Shown here: positions 53,501 to 63,067 of the stretch, piece after piece
Layout of the letters: each line of letters begins with the position of its first letter
Numbering within the stretch: the stretch's first letter is position 1
Origin: Tigriopus japonicus
Lineage: Eukaryota > Arthropoda > Copepoda > Harpacticoida > Harpacticidae
Length of the DNA stretch: 64,000 bases
Reading direction: 5' to 3'
NCBI GenBank assembly: GCA_010645155.1
Contig: JAAGOF010000288.1
Coordinates: forward strand, 67,066 to 131,065
Notes under the pieces: model-generated
Told to the model about the DNA's origin: nothing
The model's input: only the letters and a program-made list of their open reading frames with translations
The model's database searches: none
Program-made: the position numbers and the translations under genes

Positions 53501-54996
53501 GTTATGTCATGGGCTTGGTGATTATCATCTATCGACAAATCGGTCTGGAATGTTCCAAAAATTTTAAGTGGTCTTCCATCTACACCCGAAATTTTGGCTT
53601 GAGAAAATCTGTGTTCGGCTAAAATCATCTGACATAAATCTGAATTTCGAAATTGATTCATACCGATTATTACAACATCAGCTCCTGTATCAGCACAGAA
53701 TCGAAGACTAGTCGATTTTGACGAACCAGTTGGTGTCACCCTGACATCAATTCGATTCCCAACATTTCTTGACATAGATGCTACCCGGATATGAATCCCA
53801 CTTGCCTTCTTATCATCTCGTTGACGACATACCGGTAGCCAATGACCTAAGCGGCCACATCCATGACAATTTGACTTGAGAGCCGGGCATTCTTCACGAC
53901 TGTGCTTTCTGGAATTTCCACAGAGAAGACACTTCTCGGAAGGATTGGACGCATTCTCTGATTTATACCATTTTCGGCCATTCTTCTTGTAATTTGATTT
54001 AGTGACATTGACGGAAAGATCAGATTCAGGGTCTTGTTCAACAACATTAACAGCCTGATACAACGAAGCAGCGCCGAAATTCCGAGCGCTAGAACGATTG
54101 GTCTCCATTTCGACGATCAACTTTCGAGCTTCGTTAAACGTGTTTGGATTCTTCTCCATAACTTTGGCCTTATCAGTTTCGCTGCGTATGCCCTGTAATA
54201 AGAGTGCGATTAGGAGACGGTCTTCTGTGATAGATGCGGAATTGGCATAATCGGCTAATTCTCTAATAGAACCACAGAAAGACGTATAGTTTTGACCTTC
54301 TCGTTGACGAACGGCAAGAAGATCCCGCATGTCCAAATGCACATTACGCAAGCTGCGGAGATGTTCCTCAATGAGATCGAGTATCTCGTTTACGCTGCGG
54401 CCTGTCTCCATCTGGATCCCAATGGAATGATTGACTACTCGCAGAAATCTGGAACTACAGCATTCCCAGAAGAGTCCCACCTGGATTGATCGGTCGCGTT
54501 GATCCAAATAAATCAACCGAGAGTAATTATTCCACAAGGGACGCCACCTCGTAAAATCCTTATGATCCAAATCCTCCTCCAGCATCGGTGGTTTCTTGGC
54601 AACAGTCTTTGGCAACGAAAACCGATCTTGTCTGGAATTTGGAGGCAAGTTTGAACCTTGATTTGAGAGAGAAACATTAACCAGATTTGCCTCAACATCT
54701 CTACGGAACCCATTTATAATAGATTTGGCTTTGAAAAAAGCCTTCACATGCTCATCTACGGCCGGATCTGCGTCCTTCACGTCTGAAGCGAGTCCACAGA
54801 TAACCTGATCCTCGGCATCGAGATACTTCTGGAGGCGTGCGTCCCAATGTCCAATGAAATTTTCCAATAGAATTGGATCATCTCCCACCACGTAATCTTC
54901 AAGAGAGGATTCGGCAACATTCCTTGCACGGGTCAAGGCAGACTTGTAGCCTGAACGGCTAGCCTTAAGAGCCTGGATCTCTTCTCGGTCAGACAT
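50545..54996 (-). CDS. gag-pol: Gag-Pol polyprotein of the Ty3/gypsy element
   Basis: A single frame of 1483 aa with no stop or frameshift. Gag is about 1-400 and ends in two zinc knuckles: C356-C359-H365-C370 (CX2CX5HX4C, atypical) and C377-C380-H385-C390 (canonical CX2CX4HX4C). Protease DTGAD is at 436-440. RT is about 640-830, with motif A LDL at 718-720 and catalytic VVDD at 778-781 (Val where most gypsy RTs have Tyr or Phe). RNase H is about 920-1045, with D927, E970, D996 and D1043. Integrase is about 1140-1330: zinc site H1153, H1156, C1186, C1189 and catalytic D1217, D1271, E1307 with DX35E spacing. The C-terminal chromatin-targeting region is about 1400-1460. The polyprotein should form intracellular particles, copy the element RNA and insert the DNA. 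Gag and Pol share one frame, so their ratio is not set by frameshifting. No env follows; only 56 bp separate the stop from the 3' LTR. Confidence 0.96.
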   Translation of the reverse strand: MSDREEIQALKASRSGYKSALTRARNVAESSLEDYVVGDDPILLENFIGHWDARLQKYLDAEDQVICGLASDVKDADPAVDEHVKAFFKAKSIINGFRRDVEANLVNVSLSNQGSNLPPNSRQDRFSLPKTVAKKPPMLEEDLDHKDFTRWRPLWNNYSRLIYLDQRDRSIQVGLFWECCSSRFLRVVNHSIGIQMETGRSVNEILDLIEEHLRSLRNVHLDMRDLLAVRQREGQNYTSFCGSIRELADYANSASITEDRLLIALLLQGIRSETDKAKVMEKNPNTFNEARKLIVEMETNRSSARNFGAASLYQAVNVVEQDPESDLSVNVTKSNYKKNGRKWYKSENASNPSEKCLLCGNSRKHSREECPALKSNCHGCGRLGHWLPVCRQRDDKKASGIHIRVASMSRNVGNRIDVRVTPTGSSKSTSLRFCADTGADVVIIGMNQFRNSDLCQMILAEHRFSQAKISGVDGRPLKIFGTFQTDLSIDDNHQAHDITVVVSDDLDDSYLSLQACKALGIVGPNFPSPSNSAIHEDEGLVSEIQQDTNPVVDSSPSLPVWPLNEREEWIKTLPDNPSSKDFSTVETKLKFTYREAFDDSRLKPMRGPVVGDPMVITLKEDAKPFAINTAYQVPIPQRTLVRKNLEEMTNMGVVRHVGDVPTEWCHPLVVIPKSDGGLRICVDMTHLNTEVIRSIHPTKTPSEAILGFQPSDKYFVKLDLVKGYWQMALDEKSQALTTFITSFGKYCFLRAPMGFISTGDSFSYRGDIAMSGLDVQKVVDDMAVGRKEYRDLVRVTCDILERCVKYGMTVNGRKSIIGGAETINFVGYRISRNSIEADPEKVAAIRHFPIPEDRRDLRSFLGLVNQLGQFTNAISETAEPLRGLLKTSNVFQWLSEHTEAFGKVKMALTSPPILGMFMLDAETMLQTDASKLKGLGFVLLQRHDGEWRLIQCGSRFLKDAETRYAIVELEPLAIYWAIRKCRVYLAGLEHFNVITDHKPLGPIFNNQMLNSIENARILSYRSRLSSFKFTVKWRCGKSHFIPDALSRSPIPNAVDDDDDDWEDDRSNLRVSLIQSGECDLSLESLSIHARKSPDYNHLLSAVRKNGVANSRSGYVSLFKKVSDELSTDGDLVLRGSRIVVPPPATGEILNLLHASHQGIERTKRRARQIVYWPGFNSDIKNKIESCHECAFFRPSMPAEPMMQDDVPSRPFELVSADFFSYGGKDYLVYTDRFSGFPFIAMFNSTPTASLLIHELRSIFSLVGVPNIFRSDNGPQFSSSMTQDFFRQWGIQWRPSSPHNPQSNGHAESNVKSLKHLLGKCKDGYRSDEFLSGLLELRNTPRSDGLSPAQRVFGRPLRTKLPIHWKAFLSEFQVQSETADAKRLLDDRTRKAYYDRTTRVRQKLSLGEAVLVQDPISRRWDKHAIVVGHKSLRRYSLRFPSGRIMERNLRFLRRAPRGCFDIENEDEEVTNVPRRSSRQKCPIN

Positions 54997-55131
54997 GGCG
55001 ATGGATCACTCAAGAGAACAATGGGCAACTAGATTCAACACCGCAACGGGTGGATGGGTCGCCACGCAATTCACAGAAGACACGCCTTGATCAGGATGGG
55101 CCGCAGACAGTACTTCAAAGATTCGTACATG

Positions 55132-55143
55132 CCGACTGCGCCA
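55132..55143 (-). other. Primer-binding site, tRNA-Ser type
   Basis: TGGCGCAGTCGG on the minus strand, starting at the first base after the 5' LTR. It is complementary to a tRNA 3' end ...CCGACTGCGCCA, which is the acceptor end of animal serine tRNAs as I recall them. About 135 bp of leader follow before the gag-pol ATG at 54996. Confidence 0.75.
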
Positions 55144-55292
55144 TCACATGATCGTGCGAGTGAATAAGGAATACGGGATAAAGTAGAAACGGAGTTGTGT
55201 ATTCTTTGAGTTATGAGAACAGAATGGTGATACATGAATGCTCAGAGACGAGGTTGACTGGCTCATTATTGTGCTTCACTACGATCTCTCCA
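55144..55292 (-). repeat. 5' LTR
   Basis: 149 bp, matching the 3' LTR. Followed on the plus strand by GATTG, the second half of the target duplication. It should carry the element promoter; no TATA box is obvious. Confidence 0.93.
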
Positions 55293-57539
55293 GATTGCAC
55301 TTTGGGTGGGATATTCAAGGTCTTGTTATTTTCTTGTCGTCTTTCCACCAAAATGCAATTGGTTGGGAACTTTGTTCCACTTTTTTCTACCGTTTGTTCC
55401 ATGGCTGAGCTCGAAATCGCATGATGATGATTCTTCTAGCTCCGTGTTCCAAACGGGAAACCATCCCAAGTTCTTCAAAACCCGAATCCAACACCGACAA
55501 TTCATGAACATTCAGCATTGAATCACTCAAAATGATTCCAATAACTCAACCAAAGAGAGAATGAATGTTGGGCCACGAAAAAGTCGGACCACGGACTGAC
55601 AAGTTGAAAGTGAGGTGTTATTTCCGTTCGTCAACCACAATGTCTTGGATCGTGATTCACGAGCCAAGACCAAAGGCTTCAATTGGACTGGTTAAGCCCG
55701 ATTTGCTATCCAAGGATCTTGCGTCATAACCACTTAGCATTGGCTGTTTCGCCCAGAACGATTTGTTCAACCTTTGCATTTTCGTTTTTGATGGCTCCTT
55801 TTTAGTAGTTCGTTCGTTTTTCACCCTCGTTTCTCTCCCTCTTCGTGATGGTGTGTGTGTGGGTTTCTTTTGCCTAGCCTTCTTCTCCTACTATTTCATG
55901 CCACTTCCTCATAAACTTGAAGAAATGACAAAGCTCTTTTTGTTGGCTGGAAATCGACAAAAACCGACTGGATGAAGTCGGCCTTCAACCGCCAAACTTC
56001 ACTCTCCTTCCTCCTTGTTGAGCTCAGAATAGCGCACAAGGTAGTATAGACTTTCAGCCTTGTTGTTCTAATACTTCCACAACCTGTCTTGTTGACTTAC
56101 CAAAGACCGGGGTTTCGTCGGTTTATGAATTATTCACACCTGCCCAGATACCCAATCAACATGTGTGGTCTTCTTTGAAGTTCGACCCAAATGACGGTAA
56201 AAGTTCGCTTCATCCGTGGAAGTATTGATTGGTGGTCGGGCAATTGGCACGTTTAAAAGACTCTCTGGGTTTGACGTCATTGGATTAAGAGAGCACGAAC
56301 TTTCCTGGCCGTTTAAGAGATATTTCTAGAAACAGTGCTTACTTGAAGTGAACCATTGAAATTAAAGGTTAAGTTGACGAGCTAATGTTTCTTGGAAACA
56401 CGTGTTATTGTCAAACACATAATCATTCCTTTTGCTTGTCAGGTTGAATGAGCTTAATATCCGATCGTTATATGTAGAGTTCATAATCTTGATTGATTAG
56501 GATATCAAGATATGATTAAGGTCTGTCTGAGTCCACTCAATCCCCTATAGCTTATATGGATTTTACCAATTGCTCCAAGTTTCTGGTTTGGTGCATTCGA
56601 AAGAACTACGGTTGAAAATTTCAATACATTGGGAGCATCCAAGGAAACTCATATATCTCTGAGGATATAGTACGTATGAAGTCAGTTCCTCCTTCGAACC
56701 GAATTCTTAATTCACTGTTGTGCCATGGGTTGTTGTATTGGCAGTGCCAACAGCAATGGTCTATTGAAAAAAGCATGTTTTAGAAGTTGTTGAAACGAGG
56801 GAACCAATGAATGAAGGAAGGGACGGATGGATGGAACCATGGAACCTCCTCCTTGTCCGTGGAGCGAATCAAACTGAGAAATGAAATTAGCATTTTTAGT
56901 GGCGTGTTCGACCAAGAAACTCAGCATAGACACCCACACACCCACATCAGGCTTGAGAGAGTGAGTCAAGTTGGATTTTTTTTTCTTGCCTTCTTCTTTT
57001 TTCGCTCACTTTTTTCTGGCAGGCAGATCGTCCTAAAGTGTTCCTTCCCGAAGTCAAGGATAGGAGTTCCAAGATTCATCCCATGCTTGTTCACGGGTTT
57101 TGAGGCAAGCTCCTATCATAGTACGCAATCTTTTCTTGAACAATGGAGACACGAAAAAATGGGAAAGTTTCTCCAACCACCCCAAAAAGCAGTCTCAATG
57201 GACGTTTTGGTGCATTCAGATGTCTACCAGACCAAAGCGAGCTGAGAATCAAAGACCACTTACGACCAAAAGAAGAACGATGGAGCTTTGAGAATTGCCT
57301 GGAAAAATAGAATAAATTTTCCAATTTCCATCTAATGATCATGATATCTTTGGGTTCGATTTTTAACGAAGGACTCAGCTTTTTCGAATTGATGTGTAGT
57401 ATGTTTTCACATACATAGAAGATTAAATATATCATTATGAAGGAAATTCAGGTAGTGTTGTTCCTGGTTTTTTAATCAATATCTGGTGAAAACCATCAGT
57501 GCCACATTTTTGTTTCAAAACAATTAAGGCAACACAAAT

Positions 57540-57800
57540 CAGAATAAAGGCACCAAAGACCTGGGTTTCGGTGGTTCGAATCCCGATTGGCTGACTCTAA
57601 AAGTAATCTTAATGCGCAATGATCACGGCTTATGGTACCTTTAATGGTCAAACCTGCGGTCATTACCGACGAAGTAAGCATTTGTATGTCTAATAGGGAG
57701 TAACATATCCCAATTTGTAAACGGGCTCCATTAGAACGCACCTGTTTCCAAATAATGTTTTTCTCTGAGGCTAGACAGCAATTGTCCATTCGTCTTGTAT
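57540..57800 (+). mobile_element. Possible SINE fragment with pol III B box
   Basis: GGTTCGAATCC at 57573-57583 is a perfect B box, but no convincing A box lies 30-60 bp upstream. The roughly 200 bp that follow are non-coding. It could be the 5'-truncated head of a tRNA-derived SINE, or chance. End coordinates are a guess. Confidence 0.25.
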
Positions 57801-59948
57801 GATAGACGTTTCAGGAACCTAAAAAAGGTGATACTCGTTTTTTTGGGTCTTTGTTCTATGTCGAACAAATACTACATAGCCCAATGATCCTTTTCATCGG
57901 AGTGAAGCCAATGGCTTGAACCATGAATCAATTTATCGAGAGAGCTCGGTGATTCATTTGTAATTGGAACCTTTGGAATCCGTCTGAGCTCTTTTTTCCA
58001 AAAAGGAGCCTCTTTGAAAATACTTGAAGGCTGGATCGACTGGTTGAAAGACTTGTCGTTGTCGTCAATGTTGGTGGATGGCCTTCAAATGAGTCGGTTT
58101 TTTGTAGCTTTTGTCTACATTGCCAAGTTTCTTCTCGTTCTTCTGATCACGCTTTTGATCTGACAACAAAAGAACGAACGAGGGTCGTCAAACAAGAAAA
58201 GTGAGACTGAAAAACAAGCCTTTCGACCCAAGACATCACTCGCGCAACCTTGGCCCCACTTAGTTTTCACTCAAATGAAGGGCGTTCTTTCGTTCAACAT
58301 CAAGAGAAAGGATGAGAGATTCCAAAGTTTCAACTTGAAGTTCAATCCGAACTTTCACGGTGACCAACGATGTTTGGGACTAGATCTGAACCCACATACC
58401 CGTTCAGGTGGTCGTGTTAAAGACCACATCGACGGTAACTGGACACATTGGAGTCCTCTCCACCACCTCAGATAACTCTTCTCACCCGTGTCTCGATAGA
58501 CCTTTTATCAAGGACAAGACATCAAATTGAACTTTGACCCATCCTCTTTGCCTCCTCCTTCTTCTTCTCATCTTGTTCTCTAGCCTTCATCTCATCCGGC
58601 ACTTCCTCTTCCCACTTTTCCCTGATGGCCTTGCTTTAATTTAAGTGCCTTTGAAGAGTTGGTTTTATGAGAGCGTCGCCGACCTTTCCTTGGCCAGAGA
58701 TGAACACGAGACACCAACCAGGCTGCTCCTCCAATGTAGCACAGTACTACAGACAAGACTCAAAATGTACGAGTTTGTGGAAAGACTTGGACTCGCCAAA
58801 GCAAAATGTCGTTTGGGAAGGTAGCCAAGAAATGTCTTTTGGGGGGGGTTCAACAACCACAACACCGTACAAGAGCCAACCGAACCCGCCTTTTTGTTAT
58901 TGATGAAGATCTCGGGTACTTTTGCGCCGCTTGATATTGAACTTTCCTTGTCGAGCGTAAAGTTATTCTGGCATCGGTTTCGAGCCCCATCCATCTGACC
59001 ATTAAGACGCTTCATTGAATTGAGGCGTTGCAAAATAATTCTTATAAAAGAATTGTGTTATTATGACTTGAATTATGACTGGCAAACGAGAACTGTCATT
59101 TAGAGTCGCTCGAAGGGGGTTGGAGGAGGTGAAGGGAGACGATCTACCTCCCACACCAGGGTACACAAACAAGGTCTGAAAAGTTAAGCGAGTTTGTTCT
59201 TACTTGTATTTCCATACCACAATGTCGCACCCTTAAGTCAGAAAGAAGACCAACTTTCCCTTTGGCACCAACTTTTGTCGCAACGACCTCTTTTTTTTTC
59301 TTCTTTCGTTTCATTCGTTCGTTTCTCTTGGTGAAACCGCGATTCATTCATTCTTGGTGGAACTATAAGTTTTCATCCGAATTGGAATGATTTTAAGGTC
59401 CTTTACTTTTGCAGCTCAGTTGGTGCCCGTTGATGAATTGCCGAAAAGGAATTGTTTATTCGATAGCGACAATTTGTATAACACAGAAGGGAGCACAAGA
59501 GAAGGGAGCTCTTTAGCTAAAGTAGTACATAAACGGGGGATTCTGGCACCATGAACCTTGTGAATGGATAAGGGCCGGGTAATGATAACAAAATTGTCAA
59601 AATCGTCAAAAATAAATTGAATTAATGCTAATAACCGTTTGAGCATTCCGCCTGTAGTGATCTCGTTCAACGAGACTTCATCCTGATGTGGTGTGTTTCC
59701 TCAATTGATTTGTGCTTTACTATACTTGGAACATTCATTTTCATGAATATATAATCGTTCTCCTGAAGCAAAAGGTGTGCAGCATCTAGCACGTACCCGT
59801 ACATATTTTTTTTTTAGTTTTGTGACGTGTTAATTGAGACAACGCTCTTGCCAAATTTTTAATCCAAACATCATGCCCATTATCCTCTACACTGATTATC
59901 ACGGCGACTTTTTCGCTAAGGATGGGGTTCAATTGTATTTTATAATAA

Positions 59949-59966
59949 TAATAATGTTTATTGCGA
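59949..59966 (-). repeat. Short retroelement-like 3' tail
   Basis: TCGCAATAAACATTATTA on the minus strand, continuing into an ATT repeat; the same 18 bases occur at 26842-26859. The part upstream of the tail on the minus strand (plus coordinates above 59966) may be a short retroelement copy, not otherwise recognised. Confidence 0.45.
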
Positions 59967-62890
59967 CTCTTGGTCATGTTAGGGAGGTCAAAACAGAAGT
60001 ATTAAATAAAATAAAAATAAAAAATTGTATTTTCAAAGGATTCACTTAGTGTTGCAATTTCCTTCCCAGTGGTATGATTCTTATGGTAGCTTTGAAAATA
60101 GATGTAATGAGCGGTCCTAGGCCTTTTTTCTCAAAAAAATCCTGCTGTAATATAAAAGCACTTAAAGCTGTATTCATCATTTCTACAAAAAATGCCTTAG
60201 GTCAATGAGAGTATCAAAAAAGTACCCCTAATTTTGACGACTTCAGACCACAGGTGCCGTAAAGATTAAGCTAAGATTTTTCCCACTTTGATTACAAAAG
60301 GCAAATGACATTGATAGGATCCCTAAAAGATTGAACAGATTGAAATCCGATTGAACCCCATCGGTAGTTTTAACCCATAATCGAGGAGACGGAGGATGAT
60401 TGGCGCACCAATTGGTTCGACAAGTTCAGCAAAGGCGCGTTTGCACCCGTCTTGAAGCTTTTCAAAACGTAAATCAACGTTTGTCTCTTTGATGTACGGA
60501 CTTTTAAATAAATGGTTATTTTGAGAATTTTGTTATTACCCAGCCCCGCACTCATTAAAAAGGTTCATTGTGCCAGAATCTCTCTTTATACACCACTGGT
60601 TAATGCTCACAAAGAGCAAAGTGAGAGATCGAAGGTGGGTAGGTGGTTGACATGGAACCACACGTCTTTTTAATATAATAGACTGTCCTCCGTTTCCCTA
60701 GTTGAGCAGCTCGATGTTCTGTGATGTTTCTCCACAACCATCACTGCCTTCAGTGTATACTGTATGGTAGTACAACCATCATCACCACCATTTCTACTAG
60801 TAATAGCACCCTGGCCCAACGTCCCTATCACAACAACATAAGGTCCTTTCTTTGTGTAGTGTTATGATAGGCACAGACTTCTTTTTTTGTGTGTTGGCAT
60901 GAATGTTCAATGTCAAAGAGACCTTGGCATTGATGGGCCATCATGCCAAGACTCAACTCGCTTGGAACATTGGAACACTCAACCTGCTTTTCTTTCGGCT
61001 TCTTTTTCTATCTGTTCAGTTTTCTTTGGGACCGTTTCCACTTTCTCCACTCGATCGTTCGGTCCCACCCAACTTCAATAGTTTTTTTTATATAAGGCAA
61101 GAGAACAGAAGAAAAGGGGAGGGGGTCTTTCAATCAATAAATCCCCATGATGACCGAGAGAGGCGTAAAAGTTTCGCAAATTATAGTAGGTAAAAGTGTC
61201 GGGGTTTTGTTATGGATGGACAGAATATTGCCGACTTGCCAAATCAATTAGGGAAGCGATGAATCATACATCCGATCACCTGACAACCCCAATAAAGTGA
61301 AATCATCCATCAACAAGCGACACAAAAACAACTTCAAGCCGTTTCACAATGTAGAAATCATCCTTCAGTTTGGTTAACCTTTAGAAGCGCTTGAAACAGA
61401 ATGAATCTTCATTAGGATTTCGTTGCCTCCCTTATTACCATGAGACAATCTATGTGTTCCAAAAGATGGAAATGGGGATGTCATGTTTTCACTTGATACG
61501 CTCTACATTCAGATCATCATCTTAATCATCATTATCATCACTACCACCACCATCTTGCTCTTTTCTCTCCTTCGCCTTCTTCAACCAAAGGATCCCTACA
61601 CCAAAAAAATATTCTCATGGGACCGGGATAATGAAAATCTTAGGACCAAAGGGCTCAGGGTTGCCAGAATGATTTAACTTTAAAAACTCTTGCTCCGCCA
61701 CCACTCAAATCAAATTTGTTAATGAAAAGCCTCCAGCTATTCACCGAGTTCAAACTTTGGAAATCGGGAGCTATACAATGAATGAAATGGATTTGGTGTC
61801 CCTGGTCCAGATTTGTCCTTGTCCCACCCTTTTTGTTCCTTGCAACGACATGAGAAGTGGAAAAGACTTGGAAAGCCGGTAATGAAAAGAGTAAACCAGG
61901 AACGGAATGGGTGATTTGGAACCCACTGATGTGACCTTCATGAACTCTAATCTGGCTTTTCGGAATCTAGCAAACCTTCCCCCTGGACTTTCTGGCCGTC
62001 GTTGTTCCTCCTTCCTTCAAAGCTAAGGTCTTAAGATGGGAACCGGAAGGAAAGCTAGACTTCAAATCCCAATGCTTCCTAACCCTCCGGAACTGAACCC
62101 CCTGCACACCCTCCCTTGGTTAGCAATAAGGACCGGTTAATTTTTGACAACATACCCCCCTCCTTCGTCGGATGTGGCCTTTCAAAGCTCTTTCTCAGGC
62201 CTTCAACATTAAGGAAGAATAGGCTGCCTTCAAATCCACACGGACCGACAAGAGTGTGAGAGAGCCAGTATGGTAACGAAGAGCGAGCGAGCCCCTTTTC
62301 ACCTCGACCACTATAATTTAGCGTTTTAAACACGGAGGTATTCAAGGCCAGAATGCTGTGGCATCATGCACTCTGACTCTGAGAGTATCATCGTCAATCT
62401 TAGCTCTCTTTCGTTGTTCCATCGGAGCCTCCCAAGAGGGTCGTTTTCTTTCCTCGTGGTACTCCCAGGATATGAATGCTGATAAAGGCAGAGAGATGAT
62501 TGATGAATTATAAAATCATGCAGACTTCTTATGAACATCAGCCAAAGGATTACTCCAGCTTTAATGCCTGGCTAGTGTACAGGATCTACTGTGCGTGGAA
62601 CACGAACCACCGACGTAGTACATACGTCCTTGTCTTTATGCCCGAGCTTGGAATATTCAATGAGGTGGATTGAAATCTCGTCAGCCAACCCTTTCTCTTT
62701 TTTTGCATACAATCTTTCTTTGGGTGAACGTCAATCTCATTGGACTTATAAGGCTCATGATCTGCATTGAAGCATGAGGTCCCATGCCAACTCAAATTGC
62801 AAAGTGAACTTCAACTCAAAACCATACATTGATTACTTTCTCGACCACAAAGTTAAAGTCCCCTTTTCCCCGTTTCTTGTTCCACTTCAG

Positions 62891-63067
62891 GCAAGGATTG
62901 TGGCTTCCCTGGACAGCCTCAGAATGGATCCACCTTGAGTTCCGAGAAGTTCTTTTACCCGGGTGAAGAGGTGACATTCGAATGTGACACGGGTTTCATT
63001 CTTTTTGGCAAGAAGCGCCGAACTTGCGTCGAGGATGGATCGTGGAGCGACTCTCTACCCGAATGCC
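62891..63067 (+). CDS. Sushi/CCP-module exon of a secreted protein (exon 2, gene continues)
   Basis: A 177-bp exon between a CTTCAG acceptor and a GTAAGT donor, phase 1 on both sides: the classic symmetric single-module CCP exon. It encodes one complement control protein module of about 59 residues with four cysteines in order (KDC, FEC, RTC, PEC), the conserved Gly-Phe and aromatic core (FFYPGEEVTFEC) and the Trp in GSWSD before the last Cys. CCP modules are extracellular beta-sandwiches with disulfides 1-3 and 2-4 that bind proteins or glycans. The phase-1 ends let modules be added or skipped without frame change. With exon 1 the mature protein would start almost directly with this module. 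Later exons lie beyond 64000, so the full architecture and orthologue (for example a furrowed- or hikaru genki-like protein) cannot be told. Confidence 0.88.

Larger units (their letters stand above)
50340..55292 (-). mobile_element. Apparently full-length Ty3/gypsy LTR retrotransposon (Mag-like), 4953 bp
   Basis: Minus strand. The two 149-bp LTRs (55144-55292 is 5', 50340-50488 is 3') read as identical. GATTG flanks both sides (50335-50339 and 55293-55297), a 5-bp target duplication. A primer-binding site abuts the 5' LTR and a polypurine tract abuts the 3' LTR. Internally there is one 1483-codon gag-pol frame and no env. The LTRs start TGGAGAG and end GTGA, so only the 5' TG of the usual TG...CA is present. 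Identical LTRs and an unbroken frame point to a very recent insertion. It lies antisense within the inferred intron of the sushi gene. Short LTRs and a tRNA-Ser primer suggest the Mag lineage, but that needs a tree. Confidence 0.95.
29475..62890 (+). other. Inferred 33.4-kb first intron of the sushi gene
   Basis: No host coding exon on either strand that I can support. The stretch holds a TIR element (30295-30581), simple repeats (CT at 43071, ACGT at 46195), an apparently full-length LTR retrotransposon on the minus strand (50340-55292), a possible SINE fragment near 57573 and a retroelement tail at 59949. Between them the DNA is moderate in GC with pyrimidine-rich tracts and scattered TGGTTGG or CCAACC words, plain intron-like sequence. 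A pair of overlapping frames at 42591-43055 looks slightly protein-like but has no known domain. Confidence 0.55.
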
